DNA of 64,000 nucleotides from assembly GCF_006540005.1 (NCBI RefSeq), contig NZ_BJOC01000023.1, positions 1-64,000 of the forward strand, written 5' to 3'. The notes under the pieces were generated by a model. It was not told where the DNA came from and did not search any database. It saw only the letters and a list, made by a program, of their open reading frames with translations. Below, one piece after another: positions 18,254-28,052 of this stretch (positions within the stretch are counted from its first letter, which is position 1; each line of letters begins with the position of its first letter). The position numbers and the translations under genes were made by a program. This DNA comes from Halomonas halmophila. Its GTDB lineage: Bacteria > Pseudomonadota > Gammaproteobacteria > Pseudomonadales > Halomonadaceae.

Positions 18254-19996
18254 ATGTCGGATGAAAAGGGCAAACCTGAAGGGCCTGGTGCCGGAGAGCA
18301 CTCTGACGGCGCCGAAGTGGTTAAGCATCCTGTGCTTCAGTGGCCGATGCTGGCCGCCTCTCGCACGGCCGCGGGTATTGTCCTGCTGGACAAGCACTAT
18401 CGAGTACTGTGGGCCAATGACGCATTTTATGCATTGTCGAGCTGTGAGCCATCCGATCTTGTAGGGCAGGCGGGTCACAGCCTGGTTCGTCGACCGTCGC
18501 TACAGTCATCATGGTTTTCCAACGAGCCGGTCTCTGGTAATTGGCAGCGAGTTCAGGTCAATCGTTCGGGTGAAGAGGGTAGTTCTCACGATGCTTTCAT
18601 GTTTGAAAACAGGCTTCCCTCTCACCAGAACGGGGCGTCAATCATGTGGACGTTCATCGATCCATGCAATGATGCACCGCCTGTATCTTCAGGGAAAGCT
18701 CATGCCTACCCTGGGTCCCTGGCCGGAATGACTTCTGTCTGGCTGTTCGAAGATCGTGTCAGTCATGCCCTGGAGCGTGCTGAGCGTCATGATGGTCAGA
18801 TTGGCTTATTGCTGGTCAGCCTGGATGGCTTCGAGGTATTGCGAGAGCGCCTCGGTGATGAAAGCCTTGACATGCTTCAGCAACAGGTCGGACGGCGCCT
18901 GATTCAAACCTTGCGGAACGAAGATAGCCTGAGTCGCTTGGGGCAAGGACGCTGGGGGATCTTGATCGAACAAGCGGTAACCCCGGGTAGTTTGCAGACT
19001 GTAGCCTTGCGTTGTCAGGAAGCGATGGAGGCTCCATTTCGAGTAGGACATGAGGCACCGTTATTATCGCTTTCCATGGGCATTGCGATTTATCCTCAGG
19101 ATGGTGACATGCTCGAGTGCTTGGTGGGGAGCGCGGAATCGGCAATTTCTCGTTCGGAACCAGCAAACTATAGTTTTTATGACTCTTCACTCAGGTCGGT
19201 TCTGGGGAGTCGTTTGGCATTGAAGAGATTTGTACAGGACGCCTTACACCATCCGGAAAAAAACTTTCGAGTTGTTTATCAGCCGCGTGTGTCCCCTCAT
19301 GACGGCAGGTGCCGAGATGTAGAGGCTCAATTGCGTCTCATGCATCCGGAGCTGGGAGAGTTGCTACCGAAAGATTTCCTGCCACTGGTGGTCGAATTGG
19401 GGCAGGCTGTTCGCCTGGATCGCTGGCGCATTGAGCTTATGGCGGCTCAACGTGTGCATTGGCAAGAGGCGGGGGGGAAGCTGGCAAAACTTGGTCTTTC
19501 TCTCGATGTCAGTATGGCGACACTGGATCAGTCCGTAGCAGACCGCCGCCCGCTGGATGTCTTCCTGCGCGGTTTGAATCTGGACCTGAGTTGGCTATGC
19601 GTCGAGCTGGATGAGCGGGCTTTCATTGACCAGGCTGCCGAACAGATGCATCTCCTGCGGCGGCTGGTTGCCCTCGGTGTGCGACTGGCAGTGAGTCATT
19701 CCGGCCATGGGCCTGTGGATATCATGAGGCTCGCCAGTCTGCCGGTATCCCGGGTGACGCTTGGTCGGGGCGTTGCTGATGCAATCCGCCAGCCGGATAC
19801 TCCGCCCGCTCGTGGCCTCGAAGCCTTGGTGCGCTGCCTGGAGGCCTTGCAACTCGAGGGCGTGGTGACCGGCGTTTCTACCGAGACTCAACGGAAAGTT
19901 GCCGGGTGCCTGGTGTCGGGTTTCGTTCAGGGCGATGGTGTGTGTGAGGCGCTGGAGGCCGAGGCATTGACAGCCTGGTTGGATGCAGGAGATTGA
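18254..19996 (+). CDS. Catalytically degenerate PAS-GGDEF-EAL protein, probable c-di-GMP effector
   Basis: A 580-residue cytoplasmic protein. Order: PAS-like domain (about 30-135), GGDEF-like (about 160-310), EAL-like (about 320-575). The GGDEF signature is GQGRW (230-234), so cyclase activity is not expected, yet an RxxD inhibitory-site motif is kept five residues before it (R221-D224). The EAL motif reads EAQ (357-359), the metal-binding DDFG is replaced by SHSGHG (481-486), the catalytic lysine position is R500, and the QG motif reads SG. Both domains therefore look inactive and the protein may bind c-di-GMP or a partner instead. The start has AGGAAA six bases upstream. It sits between a FliA-type promoter and the flgNM operon and converges on flgN. 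Confidence 0.82.
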   Translation: MSDEKGKPEGPGAGEHSDGAEVVKHPVLQWPMLAASRTAAGIVLLDKHYRVLWANDAFYALSSCEPSDLVGQAGHSLVRRPSLQSSWFSNEPVSGNWQRVQVNRSGEEGSSHDAFMFENRLPSHQNGASIMWTFIDPCNDAPPVSSGKAHAYPGSLAGMTSVWLFEDRVSHALERAERHDGQIGLLLVSLDGFEVLRERLGDESLDMLQQQVGRRLIQTLRNEDSLSRLGQGRWGILIEQAVTPGSLQTVALRCQEAMEAPFRVGHEAPLLSLSMGIAIYPQDGDMLECLVGSAESAISRSEPANYSFYDSSLRSVLGSRLALKRFVQDALHHPEKNFRVVYQPRVSPHDGRCRDVEAQLRLMHPELGELLPKDFLPLVVELGQAVRLDRWRIELMAAQRVHWQEAGGKLAKLGLSLDVSMATLDQSVADRRPLDVFLRGLNLDLSWLCVELDERAFIDQAAEQMHLLRRLVALGVRLAVSHSGHGPVDIMRLASLPVSRVTLGRGVADAIRQPDTPPARGLEALVRCLEALQLEGVVTGVSTETQRKVAGCLVSGFVQGDGVCEALEAEALTAWLDAGD

Positions 19997-19999
19997 TCA

Positions 20000-20449
20000 T
20001 CATGCTCGTGCGTTCAAGCGTCGTGCCTGCAATCCTGCGCGTCCATTGGCTGCATAGACGTCAGGTTCGGCGATGCGGTGGATGTAATCCAGCGTACTCT
20101 GATTATGTGCCATGCGCACTGACAACAGGTTGCCATTACCTGTGTTGAGGCGCGATATGCGCCTTGCAGCGTCGAGCGTCGCTTGCCACTGCGGCAGGCA
20201 GTCAGCATCTTTGGCAGCTTGCCGAGCTCCTGCTGGACCCGACGCATAGCCCAGCCGTCGCTGTACCCTGGCGCGTTTGGCTTCCGTCGCTTCTAACGTG
20301 TCATGCAAGTGCGCCTTGTCCCTGGCCAGGCGCTGCAGGGCTTTGCCATCGGGTTGACCATCCAACAGCAGGGCGCGCTCTTCTTCCAGCAGGGTGCCGA
20401 GCTTATCGAGTCGAGCTCGCTGGTCGTCGAGCAGTTGCGTCAGGCTCAT
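20000..20449 (-). CDS. flgN: Flagellar export chaperone FlgN
   Basis: A 149-residue helical protein of the FlgN family, the cytoplasmic chaperone that protects FlgK and FlgL and delivers them to the export gate. The assignment rests on size, the N-terminal helical region with heptad-like leucines (LTQLLDDQRARLDKLGTLLEEE), the C-terminal segment NGNLLSVRMAHNQSTLDYI, and position directly after flgM. Its ATG overlaps the flgM stop by four bases. It converges with the PAS-GGDEF-EAL gene, with three bases between stops. Confidence 0.9.
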   Translation of the reverse strand: MSLTQLLDDQRARLDKLGTLLEEERALLLDGQPDGKALQRLARDKAHLHDTLEATEAKRARVQRRLGYASGPAGARQAAKDADCLPQWQATLDAARRISRLNTGNGNLLSVRMAHNQSTLDYIHRIAEPDVYAANGRAGLQARRLNARA

Positions 20450-20736
20450 GTCTCAGAGTCTCCCACCACCAGCTGGTCTTGTACACTGGCGATCAGGCCG
20501 TCGGCAATGCGCTCGGGATGTATTTCGAGGCGGCCCTCGCGGATGGCATCGCGCAACTCGTCCACGCGGGCGGCATCGATGTCCTGACTTGTATCGGTGC
20601 CGGCATGGCGCAGGTGCGTCATGCTTGCCGGGTCGTCACTGGCGCGTTGAGGAGACGGCGTCTCCTGTGTCTTGCGAGCCGGTTCCCCCTGCGTTGTCTG
20701 GTCGGGGCGCATTGGCTGGTGGTTGTCGACTTTCAC
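20446..20736 (-). CDS. flgM: Anti-sigma-28 factor FlgM
   Basis: A 96-residue FlgM, which holds FliA inactive until the hook is complete and is then exported through the hook-basal body. The C-terminal FliA-binding part is recognisable: ARVDELRDAIREGRLEIHPERIADGLI. The N-terminal half is disordered and charged, as usual. Start is GTG (VKVDNHQ), with GAGG eight bases upstream; a longer frame upstream includes the promoter and is rejected. Driven by the FliA promoter at 20771-20797, giving the usual negative feedback loop. Confidence 0.92.
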   Translation of the reverse strand: MKVDNHQPMRPDQTTQGEPARKTQETPSPQRASDDPASMTHLRHAGTDTSQDIDAARVDELRDAIREGRLEIHPERIADGLIASVQDQLVVGDSET

Positions 20737-20770
20737 TCTGGTTGCCTCGTGACCGGTACTGATAGGGAGG

Positions 20771-20797
20771 CTATCGGCGCGTGCGCCTTGCACTTTA
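20771..20797 (-). promoter_or_regulatory. FliA (sigma-28) promoter of flgMN
   Basis: Read on the minus strand: TAAA (20797-20794), exactly 15 bases, then GCCGATAG (20778-20771). It matches the consensus at 11 of 12 defined positions and lies about 35 bases before the flgM GTG. Confidence 0.85.
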
Positions 20798-20892
20798 GGA
20801 TCTAGTGCGAAAAATGCCTGCATTCGTTGATTATTACCTATCAGGCCTCAGAAAAACCTTCCAATATGGGTCATAGTGTGGGCACGACGGCA

Positions 20893-21588
20893 TCAGTTGT
20901 CCACGATCAGGTGGCGTTTGCCGATCACCTGGGCATCAATGACCTCGCGGTTGCCGAGACGCACGCGAATCTTGTCGCCACGTCCGCCTGGTGCCAGTGC
21001 TTCGGCGGACCGGGTGATGCGAAAACCGTCGCCGCGGGCTTCGAGAATGACTTTCTCGCCACGGTTGACCAGTCGTGGCGTGCGAAGTTGATAGTCCTGC
21101 AGTACCTGCCCTTCTGAAAGAGGACGCATGGTGACGCGCCCGATGGCCTGTTCGGACTCTCGCAGGGCTTGGCGCGGCAGGCGAGCCAGGTCGCCATGAC
21201 GAAATACCACATTGTCATGGGTGATTGTTTCGCCGGCGGCAATGTCCCGGGCGGTCTCGAGGTGCGTGCCGATCACCGAAACCTCGGCTTGCAGGAAGCG
21301 GGTGCGTCTTCCCTGCTCGCCGCACTTGACGCCCACCGAGATGCGGCCGAGCGGCGGCCGGGAAGCATTGGGCAAGAATGGTTTCGGCGAGGGACAGGCC
21401 GGAAATTTTGCCGCAGGAGGATATAGCGTCACTTCGGTGTCATCCCCCAAGGAGTTGGCCTGGACCTCGAGGAACTGTCGCACATTGTCCAGCATCGCCT
21501 CATCGGCGGCTTGGGCCTGGAAAGTGGCGAGGCTTGCTACCACCAGGACGAAGATCAGGTGCGTTGTCGCCAGCGTTGTTCGAGTCAT
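20893..21588 (-). CDS. flgA: Flagellar P-ring assembly chaperone FlgA
   Basis: A 231-residue periplasmic protein that assists FlgI polymerisation into the P ring. A signal peptide is visible (LIFVLVVASLATFQAQA). The SAF-type C-terminal domain shows the family pattern: ARDIAAGETITHDNV, ITRSAEAL and RVRLGNREVIDAQVIG. It diverges from flgB across 162 bases. The flgMN operon follows in the same direction after its own promoter. Confidence 0.95.
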   Translation of the reverse strand: MTRTTLATTHLIFVLVVASLATFQAQAADEAMLDNVRQFLEVQANSLGDDTEVTLYPPAAKFPACPSPKPFLPNASRPPLGRISVGVKCGEQGRRTRFLQAEVSVIGTHLETARDIAAGETITHDNVVFRHGDLARLPRQALRESEQAIGRVTMRPLSEGQVLQDYQLRTPRLVNRGEKVILEARGDGFRITRSAEALAPGGRGDKIRVRLGNREVIDAQVIGKRHLIVDN

Positions 21589-21750
21589 CTTGTTATCGGG
21601 GTTGGTGAGCCTAGTCGTAGAGTCTAGCGCCCGTCGCGCCGAGGGAATCGTGGAAATGGCCTAGGTAATGTCGGTTGTTCACGCCTTTGGAAGGACAAGG
21701 GAATCGCTATTCTCCAACGTCGACGAATCCTTTTTGCCGGAGGGTGCCGG
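21589..21750. promoter_or_regulatory. Divergent control region between flgA and flgB
   Basis: This 162-base spacer must carry promoters for flgA (left) and the flgB operon (right). No FliA site is seen, as expected for early genes. CGCTATT at 21705-21711 resembles one half of an FlhDC box. A second half-site at the expected distance was not found, so FlhDC control is inferred mainly from gene class. Confidence 0.4.
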
Positions 21751-22164
21751 ATGATCGATCAGCTCGATGCCGCCTTCAACTTCCATCAACAGGCCTTGTC
21801 TCTCCGCCATGAGCGCCAGCAGGTCCTGGCAAGCAATATCGCCAACGCCGACACACCGGGCTACAAGGCCCGCGACATGGACTTTACCAGTGCCCTGGAG
21901 CGTGCCATGCAAAAGGCTGGGGGAGGTGGCGAAGGACTTGCTCTGGAGCAGACAGCGTCACGGCACCTGCCCGGGCAGGCACCCGCTCTGCCCCGCGGGG
22001 ACCTGCTCTATCGCGTGCCCGACCAGCCAAGCCTGGATGGTAATACCGTGGATATGGATCGCGAGCGTGCTCAGTTTGCCGATAACTCCGTGCGCTATCA
22101 GGCGGCGCTGACCTTTATCGGACGCCGGATCCAGGGCCTGAAATCGGCCATGCAGCCCGAATGA
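21751..22164 (+). CDS. flgB: Flagellar proximal rod protein FlgB
   Basis: A 137-residue rod subunit that polymerises on the MS ring inside the periplasm. The family motif RQQVLASNIANADTPGYKARDMDF near the N-terminus is diagnostic. It opens the flgBCDEFGHIJ operon, with 15 bases to flgC. GGAGG precedes the start. Length is normal. Confidence 0.97.
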   Translation: MIDQLDAAFNFHQQALSLRHERQQVLASNIANADTPGYKARDMDFTSALERAMQKAGGGGEGLALEQTASRHLPGQAPALPRGDLLYRVPDQPSLDGNTVDMDRERAQFADNSVRYQAALTFIGRRIQGLKSAMQPE

Positions 22165-22179
22165 CCAGGAGCGGCCATT

Positions 22180-22587
22180 ATGTCGATGTTTTCCATATTT
22201 GATATTTCCGGCTCGGCGATGAGCGCTCAGTCGCAACGCATGAACGTGACGGCCAGCAATCTGGCCAATGCCGACAGCGTGGCCGGTCCCGATGGTGAGG
22301 CGTACCGCGCCAAGCAGGTGCTGTTCGAGACGCGTGCCCAGTCGCGCTCCGGTGTCGGCGGGGTCGCTGTCCGGGAAGTGGTCGAGGACCCTTCGCCGCT
22401 GCGTCGGGAATACCGTCCCGAACACCCGCTGGCCGATGACCAGGGATATGTGGACATGCCCAACGTCGATCCGGCCGAGGAAATGGTCAACATGATTTCC
22501 GCGTCGCGCTCCTATCAGGCCAACGTCGAAGTCATGACGACCAACAAGCAGTTATTGCTCAAGACATTGACCATGGGCAAGGGGTGA
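22180..22587 (+). CDS. flgC: Flagellar proximal rod protein FlgC
   Basis: A 135-residue rod subunit. [14 protein letters not shown] near the N-terminus and a C-terminal [24 protein letters not shown] are the expected rod/hook coiled-coil signatures. GGAGCGG precedes the start. Five bases separate it from flgD, so translation is probably coupled. Confidence 0.97.
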   Translation: MSMFSIFDISGSAMSAQSQRMNVTASNLANADSVAGPDGEAYRAKQVLFETRAQSRSGVGGVAVREVVEDPSPLRREYRPEHPLADDQGYVDMPNVDPAEEMVNMISASRSYQANVEVMTTNKQLLLKTLTMGKG

Positions 22588-22591
22588 CATC

Positions 22592-23290
22592 ATGGCCAGC
22601 ACCATTGATTCTGGAGTGGTCAACACGCTCAACAGTAGTGGAAGCGGCACGGGAGGCTTGAACGCCAGCCAGTCCGGGGCGCTGCGCGAGAACTTCATGA
22701 CCCTGCTGGTGACGCAGTTGCAGAACCAGGACCCGCTCAACCCGATGGACAATCAGCAGACCACCTCGCAACTGGCCCAGATCAATACCGTCAGCGGGAT
22801 CGAGAAGCTCAACGACTCCCTCTCCGAGATCAATGGCCAGATCGATGCCGGTCAGTCCCTGCAGGCATCCGGCCTGATCGGCAAGGGCGTGCTGGTGCCG
22901 GGTGACCGCGTCTTGCTGAGCCAGGGCGAAGAAGGCGAGGTGAACACCACGCCCTTCGGTGTCGAGCTGCAGAGCCCCGCCGACAACGTCACCGTTACCA
23001 TTACCAATGGAGATGGCCAGGTCATCAATCGCTATGACGTGGGCGCTGTGGATAGTGGCATTGATTCCTTCAGCTGGAACGGCAAGACCAGCGATGGCGA
23101 AGCCGCAGTCGATGGGGCTTACAAGGTCGCGGTCGAGGCCACCCAGGAAGGGGAGTCGGTCCCGGTCGAGACCCTTAATTACGCCCAAGTCAACAGCGTC
23201 ACGCCGGCCGGCGAAAGCGGTGACATCCAACTCGACCTGGGGGCCGTCTACGGCCGGGTCGTCCTGTCCGATATCAAGCAGATCCTGTAA
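22592..23290 (+). CDS. flgD: Flagellar hook cap / hook assembly protein FlgD
   Basis: A 232-residue scaffold that sits at the tip of the growing hook and is discarded when the hook is finished. The conserved N-terminal export and cap region is clear (ENFMTLLVTQLQNQDPLNPMDN), followed by a tudor/Fn3-like C-terminal half ending in GRVVLSDIKQIL. It lies between flgC and flgE, as in most flagellar operons. Confidence 0.97.
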   Translation: MASTIDSGVVNTLNSSGSGTGGLNASQSGALRENFMTLLVTQLQNQDPLNPMDNQQTTSQLAQINTVSGIEKLNDSLSEINGQIDAGQSLQASGLIGKGVLVPGDRVLLSQGEEGEVNTTPFGVELQSPADNVTVTITNGDGQVINRYDVGAVDSGIDSFSWNGKTSDGEAAVDGAYKVAVEATQEGESVPVETLNYAQVNSVTPAGESGDIQLDLGAVYGRVVLSDIKQIL

Positions 23291-23319
23291 CGACAACCGA
23301 GTGACAAGGGGAACGACAC

Positions 23320-24588
23320 ATGGGCTTTTCACAAGCACTCAGCGGCCTCAACGCGGCCTCATCCAGCCTGGATGTGCTGGGCAACAACATCGCCAATTCC
23401 CAGACTGTGGGTTTCAAGGGCAGCGATACCCTGTTCTCGGATGTCTATGCCAACTCCAAGGTCGGGCTGGGTACCAAGGTTTCCCGAGTGCTGCAGGACT
23501 TCGGCGAAGGTAACCTGGAATCCACCGGCCGTGATCTGGATCTGGGCATCAGTGGCGAAGGCTTTCTGCGCATGCAGCAGAACGGCGAGGTTGTCTACTC
23601 GCGCAACGGCCAGCTCTCCATGACCGCCGATGGATACCTTCAGAATGCCCAGGGGGCGCGCTTGATGGGCTTCGGCGTCAATGCCGAAGGCCAGGTGCAG
23701 ACTGGGGGCCAGCCCGAGGTGCTGCAGGTCTCGGCCGAGGAAATGGCGGCCAGTGCCACCACGGATGTTTCCACCACGCTCAACCTGGATTCCCGTGAAG
23801 TGCCCGATGAGGAGCTCGACCAGGTTGACGTGACGACTGACGTGTCGGACCCGGCCAATAACCAGCAGACCCTGAACTACCACTACGCCAACAACTTCAC
23901 TTCCTACGACTCGCTGGGTAATCCGCGCAACGCCACCGTCTACTACGAGAAGTCCGGGGCCAACAGCTGGACCGGACGGGTGACGATGGACGGCCATTAC
24001 AGCGCGGACAACGACTTCACCCTCAATTTCGACAATAGCGGGCAACTAGACACCATCAATGGTAACGATGCCAATGACCCGGCCAATATGCCGGCCATCA
24101 GCGTGGCCAGCGACAATACAACCCCGCTGGGTGGTGAGCCGGCTGAACTGGCCTTCAGCCTCAATATCACCGGCTCCACCCAGTTCGGCAACACCTCGCG
24201 TTCCAGTGATCTGACCCAGAACGGCTATACCTCCGGTGCCCTTGTGGGTACCAGTATCGAAGACGACGGCACTATCATGCGCAACTACTCCAACGAGCAG
24301 TCGCGTCCGGCCGGTCAGATCGCGATGGCCAGCTTCCGTAATCCCGAAGGCCTTGATCCGGCGGGCAACAACGCCTGGACCGCCACCGCCGCCTCCGGCC
24401 AGGAACTGATCGGCGCACCGGGAACCGGCCAGCTGGGCGGTGTCCAGTCCGGTGTCGTCGAAAGCTCCAACGTGGACATGGCGCAGGAACTGGTGGAAAT
24501 GATCGTCACTCAGCGGGCTTACCAGGCCAACTCCCAGACCATCAAGACTCAGGACGAAGTCCTGCAGACCGCCATCAACCTGCGCTGA
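23320..24588 (+). CDS. flgE: Flagellar hook protein FlgE
   Basis: A 422-residue hook subunit. The N-terminal D0 segment GFSQALSGLNAASSSLDVLGN with NNIANSQTVGFKGS and the C-terminal helix VEMIVTQRAYQANSQTIKTQDEV are standard. The central domain, about 130-350, is acidic and rich in Asn and Asp, common in salt-loving bacteria. GGGG lies before the start. The length is in the normal range. Confidence 0.97.
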   Translation: MGFSQALSGLNAASSSLDVLGNNIANSQTVGFKGSDTLFSDVYANSKVGLGTKVSRVLQDFGEGNLESTGRDLDLGISGEGFLRMQQNGEVVYSRNGQLSMTADGYLQNAQGARLMGFGVNAEGQVQTGGQPEVLQVSAEEMAASATTDVSTTLNLDSREVPDEELDQVDVTTDVSDPANNQQTLNYHYANNFTSYDSLGNPRNATVYYEKSGANSWTGRVTMDGHYSADNDFTLNFDNSGQLDTINGNDANDPANMPAISVASDNTTPLGGEPAELAFSLNITGSTQFGNTSRSSDLTQNGYTSGALVGTSIEDDGTIMRNYSNEQSRPAGQIAMASFRNPEGLDPAGNNAWTATAASGQELIGAPGTGQLGGVQSGVVESSNVDMAQELVEMIVTQRAYQANSQTIKTQDEVLQTAINLR

Positions 24589-24605
24589 TCGCGCCGGAGT
24601 GACAC

Positions 24606-25367
24606 ATGGATCGCATGCTCTATACCGCCATGAGCGGACTTCGGCAAAGCATGGAGCAACAGGGGGTGGTCAGCCACAACCTGTCGAATGTCTCCACTAC
24701 CGGCTTTCGCGCCCAGCTGCACGCCATGCGCGCGGTACCGGTCCAGGGCGATGGCCAATTGGACACACGGGTCTCGGTGGCGGCTTCCACCCCCGGCTCG
24801 GACTTCTCGCCGGGGCCCATGAACCGCACCGGACGCACCCTGGATGTCGCCATGCAGGGTGATGCCTGGCTGGCCGTCCAGGCATCTGACGGCACCGAAG
24901 CCTATACGCGACGTGGCGACTTGCAGGTAGATGGCAACGGCCTGCTGCGCAGTGCCGGTCGTCCGGTGATCGGCGAGAACGGCGGCCCGATCCAGGTGCC
25001 TCTCGGCTCGGAACTTTCCATGGGCAGCGACGGCACGATCAGTGCCATCGCGCCCGGGCAGCAAGCCGATGCTCTGGCGGCGGTGGGACGCATCAAGCTG
25101 GTCACGCCCGGTGACGATGGACTGACGCGTGGCGTCGATGGCCTCTTCCGGACGCCGCCCGGGGAGGGGGGAGCAGTAGCGGCGCTGCCCGCCGACGAGG
25201 ACGCCCGTGTGGTCAGCGGCGCTCTGGAAGGCAGCAACGTCAGCGCCGTGGATGCCATGGTGTCGATGATCGGTGTGGCGCGCCGCTACGAGCTGCAGAC
25301 CAAGGCCATCGAAACCGCCGACGAGAACGCTCAACGCGCCAATAGTCTGCTCGCCCTGCAGGGCTGA
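24606..25367 (+). CDS. flgF: Flagellar proximal rod protein FlgF
   Basis: A 253-residue rod subunit. [22 protein letters not shown] and [13 protein letters not shown] at the N-terminus, [18 protein letters not shown] in the middle, and [21 protein letters not shown] at the C-terminus fit FlgF. It is followed by flgG after 25 bases. Confidence 0.96.
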   Translation: MDRMLYTAMSGLRQSMEQQGVVSHNLSNVSTTGFRAQLHAMRAVPVQGDGQLDTRVSVAASTPGSDFSPGPMNRTGRTLDVAMQGDAWLAVQASDGTEAYTRRGDLQVDGNGLLRSAGRPVIGENGGPIQVPLGSELSMGSDGTISAIAPGQQADALAAVGRIKLVTPGDDGLTRGVDGLFRTPPGEGGAVAALPADEDARVVSGALEGSNVSAVDAMVSMIGVARRYELQTKAIETADENAQRANSLLALQG

Positions 25368-25392
25368 CGCGACAGGACACGAGGAACCCGAG

Positions 25393-26175
25393 ATGATCAA
25401 CTCATTGTGGACGGCCAAGACCGGCCTGGAATCCCAGCAGGTCAAGCTGGACGTCATTTCCAACAACTTGGCCAACGTCAACACCAACGGTTTCAAGCGT
25501 TCCAGGGCGGTGTTCGAAGACCTGCTCTACCAGAACCTGCGCCAGCCGGGGGCCCAGAACGATGTGCAGAATCGCCTGCCCTCGGGCATGCAGGTCGGTA
25601 CCGGGGTGCGTCCGGTGGCCACCGAGCGGCTGCATACCCAGGGGGGCCTCGAGAACACCGAGAACTCCCGTGACCTGGCCATCAACGGCAAGGGCTTCTT
25701 TCAGGTTCGCATGCCGGATGGCACCACGGCCTATACCCGCGACGGCAGCTTCCAACTGGACGAGAACGGCCAGATGGTCACCGCCAACGGTTATCCCCTG
25801 GAGCCGGCCATCATCATTCCCCAGAACGCTCTGTCGGTCAGCATCGGCGAGGATGGCATCGTCTCGGTCACTGAACCGGGCAGCAGTGCGTCCAATGAGG
25901 TCGGCCAGATCACCGTATCCAGTTTCGTCAATCCCGCGGGTCTCGAGAGCATCGGTGGCAACCTCTATCGCGAGACTGCTGCCTCGGGGCCCCGCAACGA
26001 GGGCATTCCGGGGATGAATGGCGCTGGCCGGCTCCTTCAAGGGTATGTCGAAACGTCCAACGTCAACGTGGTCGAGGAAATGGTCAGCATGATCCAGACC
26101 CAGCGAGCCTACGAGATCAACAGCAAGGCGGTACAGACCAGCGACGAAATGCTGGCGCGTCTCACCCAGCTATAA
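25393..26175 (+). CDS. flgG: Flagellar distal rod protein FlgG
   Basis: A 260-residue distal rod subunit. The start [16 protein letters not shown] is chosen because the family N-terminus begins here; the longer frame upstream overlaps flgF. Signatures: [34 protein letters not shown], and the C-terminal [21 protein letters not shown]. Length matches the usual 260-262 residues. Confidence 0.97.
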   Translation: MINSLWTAKTGLESQQVKLDVISNNLANVNTNGFKRSRAVFEDLLYQNLRQPGAQNDVQNRLPSGMQVGTGVRPVATERLHTQGGLENTENSRDLAINGKGFFQVRMPDGTTAYTRDGSFQLDENGQMVTANGYPLEPAIIIPQNALSVSIGEDGIVSVTEPGSSASNEVGQITVSSFVNPAGLESIGGNLYRETAASGPRNEGIPGMNGAGRLLQGYVETSNVNVVEEMVSMIQTQRAYEINSKAVQTSDEMLARLTQL

Positions 26176-26224
26176 CGGGAAGCGGCACGATGACTCGATG
26201 GTGCAATGGCAGGGAGGCGCGAGC

Positions 26225-26914
26225 ATGAGCGGGAGGAAGGCGGGTGCCGGATTCCGGCTGCTCGGTGTGGCCGTGTTGATGGTGCTGCTGCTGGGTGGTT
26301 GCGCCCAGATTCCACGAGCATCGGTGGTCGGCGAGCAGGAGAAGATCGATATTCCCGAGCCTCAAAGGCCGATACCCAATGGGTCCATCTATCAGGCTCA
26401 TCAAGGGTACCAGCCGCTGTTCGAGGACCGACGGCCAAGACAGGTCGGTGACGTGTTGACCATCATTCTGGACGAACAGGTCAGTGCCAGCAAGAACGCC
26501 CGTTCCAACGCCGACCGCAACGGCTCCTCCAGCCTGACTCTCGACCAGCTGCCCGATGCACTCGAGACGCTTGGCGAGTATGGCTTCGATATCGAGGGTG
26601 AAAGTGACTTCGAAGGCGGCGGTGGTGCCCAGGCGACCAACTCTTTTACCGGCACGATCACGGTGACGGTCATCGATGTGATGAGCAACGGGAACCTGAG
26701 GGTCCGAGGCGAGAAGCAGATCGCCATCAATCAGGGTACCGAGTTCATCCGTTTCGGTGGCGTGGTCAATCCGCGCTCGATCACCGGCAACAATACCGTG
26801 CCCTCGACCTCGGTGGCCGATGCCCGCATCGAGTATGTTGGCGATGGCTATATCAACGAGGCGCAGCACATGGGTTGGCTGCAGCGTTTCTTCCTCAATG
26901 TTTCGCCTTTCTAG
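26225..26914 (+). CDS. flgH: Flagellar L-ring lipoprotein FlgH
   Basis: A 229-residue outer-membrane lipoprotein that forms the L ring. The signal sequence ends in the lipobox LLLGGC at about residue 25. Family segments include [23 protein letters not shown] and the C-terminal [27 protein letters not shown]. The start MSGRKAGAG is chosen for its GGGAGG eight bases upstream and normal signal-peptide length; an in-frame start 27 bases earlier is less likely. Confidence 0.96.
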   Translation: MSGRKAGAGFRLLGVAVLMVLLLGGCAQIPRASVVGEQEKIDIPEPQRPIPNGSIYQAHQGYQPLFEDRRPRQVGDVLTIILDEQVSASKNARSNADRNGSSSLTLDQLPDALETLGEYGFDIEGESDFEGGGGAQATNSFTGTITVTVIDVMSNGNLRVRGEKQIAINQGTEFIRFGGVVNPRSITGNNTVPSTSVADARIEYVGDGYINEAQHMGWLQRFFLNVSPF

Positions 26915-26939
26915 TGGTGTCAGGATGAGATTCGGTAGC

Positions 26940-28052
26940 ATGCGCAAGACGTTTTTCGACTGGCGCCGGCTGGTGCTGGTGCTGACTTGCCTGGTCGCCC
27001 TGCCGGCCCAGGCGGAGCGCATTCGCGAGATTGCCAGTTTCGCCGGTGTACGCGACAACGCCCTGGTGGGCTATGGGCTGGTGGTCGGCCTGGACGGCAG
27101 CGGTGACCGGACCATGCAGGCGCCATTTACCGGCCAGAGTCTGACCAACATGCTCTCACAGTTGGGCATCACCGTGCCCGCCGGCACCAACATGCAGCTG
27201 CGTAATGTAGCGGCGGTGATGGTGACCGCCGATCTGCCGCCCTTCGCACGTCGGGGGCAGCGTATCGATGTGGTGGTCTCATCGGTGGGCAACGCCGACA
27301 GCCTGCGTGGCGGCACCCTGCTGATGACGCCGCTCAAGGGGGCCGATGGCGCGACATACGCCATCGCCCAGGGCAATCTGCTGGTCGGTGGCGCGGGTGC
27401 CTCCGCCGGTGGGTCGAGCGTGCAGATCAACCAGCAGGCCGGCGGCCGCATCGCCAATGGCGCCACGGTGGAAAAGGAAGTGCCGCTGGCATTGGGCAGC
27501 AACGGTGGTCGCCTGGAACTGCAGCTCGATCGGAGCGATTTCGGCACGGTCCAGCGAGTGGTCGAGGCCATCAACCGATCGTTCGGCTACTCGGTGGCGT
27601 CGGCGCAAAATGGCCGGGTCATCTCCCTGGATGGACCCGGTGATGCGAATGCTCGGGTCAACTTCATGGCCCGGATCGAAAACCTCGAGGTTACCCCTAC
27701 CGAGGCACCGGCCAAGGTGGTGCTCAATTCGCGTACCGGGGCCATCGTGCTCAATGGCGCCGTCACCTTGCACCAGGCTGCGGTAGCCCATGGCAACCTG
27801 TCCATCATCATCGACAGCGACTATGGCGTCAGCCAGCCGAATCCCTTCACCGAGGGCGAGACCGTGGTAGTGCAGGACACCGAGGTCAGCATCGAGCAGC
27901 AGCCTGGCACCCTCAAGGTCGTGGAAGGCGCCAACCTGCTCGATGTGGTGGATGCCCTCAATTCCCTGGGCGCCACGCCCAATGACTTGATGTCGATCCT
28001 CGAGGCCCTGAAGGTGGCGGGGTCGTTGCGGGCCGAACTGGAGATCATCTGA
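26940..28052 (+). CDS. flgI: Flagellar P-ring protein FlgI
   Basis: A 370-residue periplasmic P-ring subunit. Signal peptide MRKTFFDWRRLVLVLTCLVA ends near AQA. Family segments: RIREIASFAGVRDNALVGYGLVVGLDGSGD, QSLTNMLSQLGI, and the C-terminal LNSLGATPNDLMSILEALKVAG. An in-frame ATG at 26925 is an alternative start; AGGATGAG upstream favours 26940. Its stop overlaps the flgJ start by one base (TGATG), implying coupled translation. Confidence 0.95.
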   Translation: MRKTFFDWRRLVLVLTCLVALPAQAERIREIASFAGVRDNALVGYGLVVGLDGSGDRTMQAPFTGQSLTNMLSQLGITVPAGTNMQLRNVAAVMVTADLPPFARRGQRIDVVVSSVGNADSLRGGTLLMTPLKGADGATYAIAQGNLLVGGAGASAGGSSVQINQQAGGRIANGATVEKEVPLALGSNGGRLELQLDRSDFGTVQRVVEAINRSFGYSVASAQNGRVISLDGPGDANARVNFMARIENLEVTPTEAPAKVVLNSRTGAIVLNGAVTLHQAAVAHGNLSIIIDSDYGVSQPNPFTEGETVVVQDTEVSIEQQPGTLKVVEGANLLDVVDALNSLGATPNDLMSILEALKVAGSLRAELEII

